The position numbers and the translations under genes are program-made. 64,000 bases of DNA, taken from a bacterium. Lineage in GTDB: Bacteria > Fidelibacterota > Marinisomatia > Marinisomatales > JAHJCW01. The notes under the pieces are model-generated. The model searched no databases and was not told the origin of the DNA. It saw only the letters and a list, made by a program, of their open reading frames with translations. Shown here one piece after another: positions 60,339 through 64,000 of the stretch (position 1 is its first letter; each line of letters starts with the position of its first letter). The stretch is from positions 1 to 64,000 of the forward strand of contig JANQGY010000010.1 in NCBI GenBank assembly GCA_028282845.1, in the 5' to 3' direction.

Positions 60339-61457
60339 ATGAATATTCGGATATTTGAATTGGAAAGAATACAGTCATTATTTGAGAATACCGTAGATTA
60401 TAATTTAACCGAAAGCGGCTTCCATCCTTATACTTTGGAAGAACTGCTAACCGCGGAACAGTTCAAAGAATTAACAAAAAGAGTTATCGGATATGGGCAG
60501 ACAAACGGCTCTATTCAACTTCGGAAAAATGTTAGCTTTTTATATAATGATGTAGATGAAGAAAATGTGTTGGTAACGAACGGTTCATCTGAAGCTAACT
60601 TTATTGCTTGCCATACCCTGTTAGAGAAAAATGATGAAGTAATAATGATGGTTCCCAATTATATGCAAATATGGGGAATAGCCGAAGAAATGGGCTGTAA
60701 GTTGAAAGCCTTCCATTTGAAAGAAGATAATCGGTGGAAACCCGACCTTAAAGAACTAAAAAATCTGATCACAAATGAAACCAAGATGATTGCTTTGTGC
60801 AACCCTAATAATCCCACCGGATACACTTTTACCAAAGAAGAGATGGAACAAATCGTTGAAATTGCTAGAAGCGCCGATGCATGGATTTACTGCGATGAAG
60901 TGTATCGGGGAGCCGAACTAAACGGTATCACTATTGATAGTTTTATAAGTATGTACGACAAGGTTATGGTCAATGGCGGTTTGTCAAAATCCTATGCTCT
61001 GCCGGGATCACGCTTGGGATGGTTAGTCGGTCCTAAAACTACTATCGCAGATACTTGGGCTTATCATGATTACACATCTATTGCGGCAGGAATGTTAAGT
61101 CAGTATATCGGAGAAATAGTTCTGGAGCCAAATAAAAGACTTGAAATCTTGAGCAGAAACAGAAATATGCTGAATGGAAATCTTAAAACTGTAAAGTTAT
61201 GGTTAGACCAATACGGAGATATATTTGAATACGTTGAGCCTCAAGCCGGTGGAATGCTTTTTATTAAATACAACCTTAACATAAATTCAACCGAACTCGC
61301 AGAATGGCTAAGGAAGGAGAAAAGTGTATTCATACTTGCCGGAGATGTTTACGGTATGGACAAACATTTCAGGATCGGAATTGGTGAAAGAAAAGAGTAT
61401 ATTATCAATGGATTGGATCGAATCAAAGAAGGGCTCACTGAACGGTTCGGATTATAA
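60339..61457 (+). CDS. Fold-type-I PLP aminotransferase (class I/II)
   Basis: The 372 residues show VLVTNGSSEANF, ALCNPNNPTGYTF, AWIYCDEVYRGAE and the PLP lysine in GGLSKSYALPGSRLGWLVG, followed by the substrate arginine region FRIGIGERKE. It should transaminate an amino acid linked to the two upstream enzymes. It starts 11 bp after the cyclodeaminase-like gene. Substrate unknown. Confidence 0.85.
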   Translation: MNIRIFELERIQSLFENTVDYNLTESGFHPYTLEELLTAEQFKELTKRVIGYGQTNGSIQLRKNVSFLYNDVDEENVLVTNGSSEANFIACHTLLEKNDEVIMMVPNYMQIWGIAEEMGCKLKAFHLKEDNRWKPDLKELKNLITNETKMIALCNPNNPTGYTFTKEEMEQIVEIARSADAWIYCDEVYRGAELNGITIDSFISMYDKVMVNGGLSKSYALPGSRLGWLVGPKTTIADTWAYHDYTSIAAGMLSQYIGEIVLEPNKRLEILSRNRNMLNGNLKTVKLWLDQYGDIFEYVEPQAGGMLFIKYNLNINSTELAEWLRKEKSVFILAGDVYGMDKHFRIGIGERKEYIINGLDRIKEGLTERFGL

Positions 61458-61509
61458 CAATACCATAATAATTTTTAAATTCTCAACAGATGTAAGGATA
61501 AAATAAGTA

Positions 61510-62010
61510 ATGAAACTAAAATCAATTGCAATATTAATTATAATATTAGTACTGTCATATAATGAAATAGTTGCCCAAAATTATCTTAATGGTTATCAAT
61601 ATGATTTGAATACTGATACTTTTACTAAATTTAAATATACTAGGTCTTTTTCAGAATCAGATAATGAGTATACTACAACCTATAATGTTTATCATCCTAC
61701 TAAAGGCTACCATGCAATAACTGTGAAAGCTATACATAGAGTATCAGAAAAAAAAGTTGTTGTAAATGTTAGGTTTGCAACAGGCGGTTTGTTATCAGAA
61801 ATCTGTACAGAAGAAACAAGATATGATATACCTTCACTAGAACCATTTGGTCACCGTGGATTTATTGCAGAATTTGGAGGGAGTAGAGTTCCAAACCAAC
61901 TAATGGTAAAATTTATAAGTAAAAAATACGAAAATGTAAAAGTAATGCATATCAATGGTAGTATACCAAGTGATAATGAGTATATATTCTATGTATTAGA
62001 TGAAAATTAA
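61510..62010 (+). CDS. Small exported protein, unknown
   Basis: The 166 residues begin with a signal peptide (KSIAILIIILVLSYNEIVAQ). The mature part is beta-rich with VKAIHRVSEKKVVVNVRF and PSLEPFGHRGFIAEFGG. No family recognised. Strong AT bias sets it apart from the housekeeping genes. It lies inside the putative island. Confidence 0.5.
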   Translation: MKLKSIAILIIILVLSYNEIVAQNYLNGYQYDLNTDTFTKFKYTRSFSESDNEYTTTYNVYHPTKGYHAITVKAIHRVSEKKVVVNVRFATGGLLSEICTEETRYDIPSLEPFGHRGFIAEFGGSRVPNQLMVKFISKKYENVKVMHINGSIPSDNEYIFYVLDEN

Positions 62011-62056
62011 TAATAATCGATAATTTTGAATCATTAAATAAAATAAATAGTTAAAA

Positions 62057-62779
62057 ATGTTACTAACAATTTCAAGAAATAATAAAATTAGTCCAAATTC
62101 TGTAACCCCTTTTGAATTATTAGAATGGGCAAAGGAAGATATAAAGATAACCGATAAACGTGCTATTGGAAATGCAGTAGGAAATATAAAAAGAAGTATT
62201 CACTGTAGGATAGATGAAATAATAGAAAATACTCATGCTAAGTATTGTAGTGATTGGAATAAGAGATGTAATACGAGAACTAAGCTCAAGGTTCTAAAAA
62301 TCCTAAATATAAAATATACATCTATTGTTACTTTGTTAACTGAGATAAGGAATAATTTTGAACATTTATATAAACTACCCGAATTGAACCAAGTGTTTGG
62401 ATACCTTGATACAGCAGAAATGTGGTTAAAGTTATCTTATAGTGATTATTCTTTCAATAAAATTGCAATTACAAAACTCCAAACAACTAATTTTGGAATA
62501 TCAGATGGGATTAATGGAATTAAATTGACTAATTGTGTAATAAATAATAAATCAGATTTGGATTATTTATGGGATAGAAAAAAGGAAATCCATGAAATAA
62601 AAAATGGACAACTAAGTATAATTCCGATGTATACAATTGGGTGGGAAAATATGTTAAAATACGAGGCTAAGTATATAAAATATTCAACAACACCGGATGA
62701 TGAGATAAAAGAATATAAATTGCCTGCAAGATTATTGACTACTGTATATAAAAAGGCTATTAAAAAATTAGTTAATTAA
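62057..62779 (+). CDS. HEPN-like protein (putative RNase motif)
   Basis: The 240 residues are mostly helical for the first 130 and contain EIRNNFEHLY, with R98 and H103 in the R-x4-H pattern that defines catalytic HEPN ribonucleases. The C-terminal half is unrecognised. HEPN proteins often act as toxins or abortive-infection RNases. No antitoxin-like nucleotidyltransferase (MNT) gene is adjacent, so a toxin role is speculative. The gene is very AT-rich and lies inside the putative island, directly before its right repeat. Confidence 0.5.
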   Translation: MLLTISRNNKISPNSVTPFELLEWAKEDIKITDKRAIGNAVGNIKRSIHCRIDEIIENTHAKYCSDWNKRCNTRTKLKVLKILNIKYTSIVTLLTEIRNNFEHLYKLPELNQVFGYLDTAEMWLKLSYSDYSFNKIAITKLQTTNFGISDGINGIKLTNCVINNKSDLDYLWDRKKEIHEIKNGQLSIIPMYTIGWENMLKYEAKYIKYSTTPDDEIKEYKLPARLLTTVYKKAIKKLVN

Positions 62780-62788
62780 CAATTATAA

Positions 62789-63208
62789 TTACTGCTCATC
62801 AATATTAGTGTACTCTCTCCCCTGCCAAAATATTGTAGTCTGCTGTTCTGACATGGATTGAAATTTTGATTTAGCAATTCGTTTAAAAAAATTACGGGAA
62901 TAAGGAATCAGCAGTAAAAAACCAAGTATATCGGTTAGCAAACCGGGAGTAAGCAGCACTACACCACCGATTAGAATTAGTAAACCGTCAACTAACTTAT
63001 CGGCCGGCATGCGGCCGGCTTGTAGATCATCCTGAATTTTATACCAAATAGAAAGACCATATAATTTTGCTAAATAAGCGCCAAAAATGCCTGTAATAAT
63101 GACAACAAATATTGTGGGCCAAAATCCGAATCGGGAACCTAATTGGATTAAAATTAGTACCTCAATTAACGGAACACTTATAAAAAGTAACAAAAGTTTT
63201 GCGAACAT
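62789..63208 (-). CDS. fxsA: FxsA-family membrane protein
   Basis: The 139 residues show the FxsA signature: an N-terminal pair of membrane helices (LLLFISVPLIEVLILIQLGSR; PTIFVVIITGIFGAYLAK), GLSIWYKIQDDLQAGRMPADKLVDG and LLILIGGVVLLTPGLLTDILGFLLLIP. Its role is unknown beyond overexpression relieving F-plasmid exclusion of phage T7 in E. coli. Its 3' end is duplicated at 58147-58184, and the last 38 bp of similarity form the right boundary of the putative island. Confidence 0.92.
   Translation of the reverse strand: MFAKLLLLFISVPLIEVLILIQLGSRFGFWPTIFVVIITGIFGAYLAKLYGLSIWYKIQDDLQAGRMPADKLVDGLLILIGGVVLLTPGLLTDILGFLLLIPYSRNFFKRIAKSKFQSMSEQQTTIFWQGREYTNIDEQ
62797..62834 (-). repeat. Right 38-bp direct repeat (3' end of fxsA)
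   Basis: This copy completes the intact fxsA gene. Compared with the left copy at 58147-58184 it differs at two bases. The two copies are 4,650 bp apart. Confidence 0.88.
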
Positions 63209-63261
63209 GTTTAATTTTAATATTATTTGTAAATTAATTTAATCACTTTTAGGTAATACTA

Positions 63262-63987
63262 ATGAAAAAGTTCCTGTTATTATTCGGACTCGTTCTTCTA
63301 ACAGATTGCTTTTCTCAAGCACCGCAACTGCAAAGACAATCATTTAAAGCAACTCAACAATGGCATGATAAAGCCGATAAAATGGTCAAATTTCAAATTG
63401 AACGGCGCGGCATTGCCAATGCCGATGTTCTAAGTGTCATGCGCAATACTCCCCGTCATTTGTTCGTACCCAAATCTTTATCATCAATGGCTTATGATGA
63501 TTATCCCTTGCCAATCGGTGACGAACAAACGATCTCGCAGCCTTACATTGTTGCCTTAATGACCGATTTATTAGAACTGTCCGGCGATGAGAAAGTCCTT
63601 GAGATTGGCACCGGATCAGGTTATCAGGCAGCAGTATTATCGCAACTCGTGGATACAGTTTATACAATTGAGATTGTTGAGTCTTTAGCCAATACTGCTC
63701 GAAAACGCTTACATGATCTCGAATACAATAACGTGATCGTAAAACATGGTAACGGCTATCAAGGATGGCCATCCGCTGCCCCGTTTGATGAAGTGATCGT
63801 TACGGCAGCTCCCAAAGAAGTGCCGCAAACTTTAATAGATCAATTAAAAGTTGGTGGAAATATTGTTATTCCGGTCGGTGATCAATGGCAGGAATTGAAA
63901 TTAATAACTAAGATCTCGGAAGATAAAACAAAAACTAAGACAGTGATTCCGGTTAGATTCGTACCAATGGTACACCCCGACAATTAG
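63262..63987 (+). CDS. pcm: Protein-L-isoaspartate O-methyltransferase with signal peptide
   Basis: The 241 residues have an N-terminal export signal (KKFLLLFGLVLLTDCFSQ) and then a complete PCMT: VMRNTPRHLFVP, QTISQPYIVALMTDLL, the SAM loop VLEIGTGSGYQAAVL and FDEVIVTAAPKEVPQTLIDQL. It repairs isoaspartate residues in damaged proteins. The family is usually cytosolic; the signal suggests a periplasmic form, as seen in several FCB bacteria. It is divergent from fxsA across 53 bp. Confidence 0.9.
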   Translation: MKKFLLLFGLVLLTDCFSQAPQLQRQSFKATQQWHDKADKMVKFQIERRGIANADVLSVMRNTPRHLFVPKSLSSMAYDDYPLPIGDEQTISQPYIVALMTDLLELSGDEKVLEIGTGSGYQAAVLSQLVDTVYTIEIVESLANTARKRLHDLEYNNVIVKHGNGYQGWPSAAPFDEVIVTAAPKEVPQTLIDQLKVGGNIVIPVGDQWQELKLITKISEDKTKTKTVIPVRFVPMVHPDN

Positions 63988-64000
63988 TTTATTTCTTTTC

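Noticed and set aside
58185..62796. Prophage or integrative element with its own integrase
   Set aside because: No integrase, recombinase, phage structural or conjugation gene is seen between the direct repeats.

Overview
The window looks like a chromosomal segment from an AT-rich, Gram-negative bacterium of the FCB group (Marinimicrobia/Ignavibacteria/Bacteroidetes-like). Three things point there: a secreted beta-propeller-like repeat protein with a stalk typical of gliding/type IX-secreted proteins, a TonB-dependent receptor with an N-terminal carboxypeptidase-regulatory-like domain, and one good Bacteroidetes-type promoter (TAnnTTTG). I cannot assign a genus. No rRNA, tRNA or CRISPR array was seen.

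Layout. 1-1617: 5' part of a secreted repeat protein (minus strand, runs off the left edge). 2.1-8.5 kb: plus-strand housekeeping genes (cystathionine beta-synthase-like enzyme, CYTH protein, thioredoxin-like protein, Kef-type antiporter, M14 peptidase, glycosylasparaginase-like hydrolase). 8.5-14.4 kb: minus-strand genes including an ATP-grasp/TrpF-like pair, a zinc-ribbon protein with a nucleoside-deoxyribosyltransferase-like C-terminus, and uvrC. 14.4-37.7 kb: a large divergent purine (urate/xanthine) catabolism and molybdenum-hydroxylase region resembling the E. coli xdh-yge-ygf-yqe region. The minus arm carries a hydantoinase, XdhC, YqeB, MocA/YgfJ and YqeC. The plus arm carries a xanthine dehydrogenase Mo-subunit, SsnA, YgeY, YgeW, two PLP enzymes, FeS and FAD subunits, YgfK, an 8-oxoguanine-deaminase-like enzyme, and then a second Mo-hydroxylase set whose FeS subunit has lost seven of its eight cluster cysteines. 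37.7-39.2 kb: AT-rich lipoproteins and gene debris, including a 3' remnant of another Mo-hydroxylase gene. 39.2-45.8 kb: a Cu(I)/Ag(I) CusCBA-type efflux operon with small metal-binding proteins and a structured leader. 45.8-50.1 kb: palindromic repeats and a RAYT (REP-associated tyrosine transposase). 50.1-58.1 kb: GNAT, D-aminopeptidase, a possible sphingolipid-like aminotransferase/SDR pair, and a DtxR-family regulator divergent from a TonB receptor. 58.15-62.83 kb: a putative small island bounded by 38-bp direct repeats that duplicate the 3' end of fxsA; it carries an attenuator-controlled amino-acid operon and a HEPN-like gene. The window ends with fxsA and pcm.

How the genes work together. 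The yqe/xdhC/mocA arm is expected to build and load the (probably selenium-modified) molybdenum cofactor. The Mo, FeS and FAD subunits with YgfK move electrons to or from purines. SsnA, the deaminase, hydantoinase, YgeY and YgeW would open and degrade the ring products, and two fold-type-II PLP enzymes sit where E. coli has diaminopropionate ammonia-lyase.

Most unusual signals: (1) the cysteine-less FeS subunit in a complete Mo-hydroxylase trio; (2) the island duplicating the fxsA end; (3) a RAYT gene that contains a REP doublet in its own coding sequence, next to matching 59-bp elements; (4) a C-rich palindromic repeat carried in frame inside a xanthine dehydrogenase gene; (5) two structured leaders (39.6 kb and 58.3 kb) matching no riboswitch class I can name with confidence. 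Coordinates and motifs were read by eye; no database or folding program was used.
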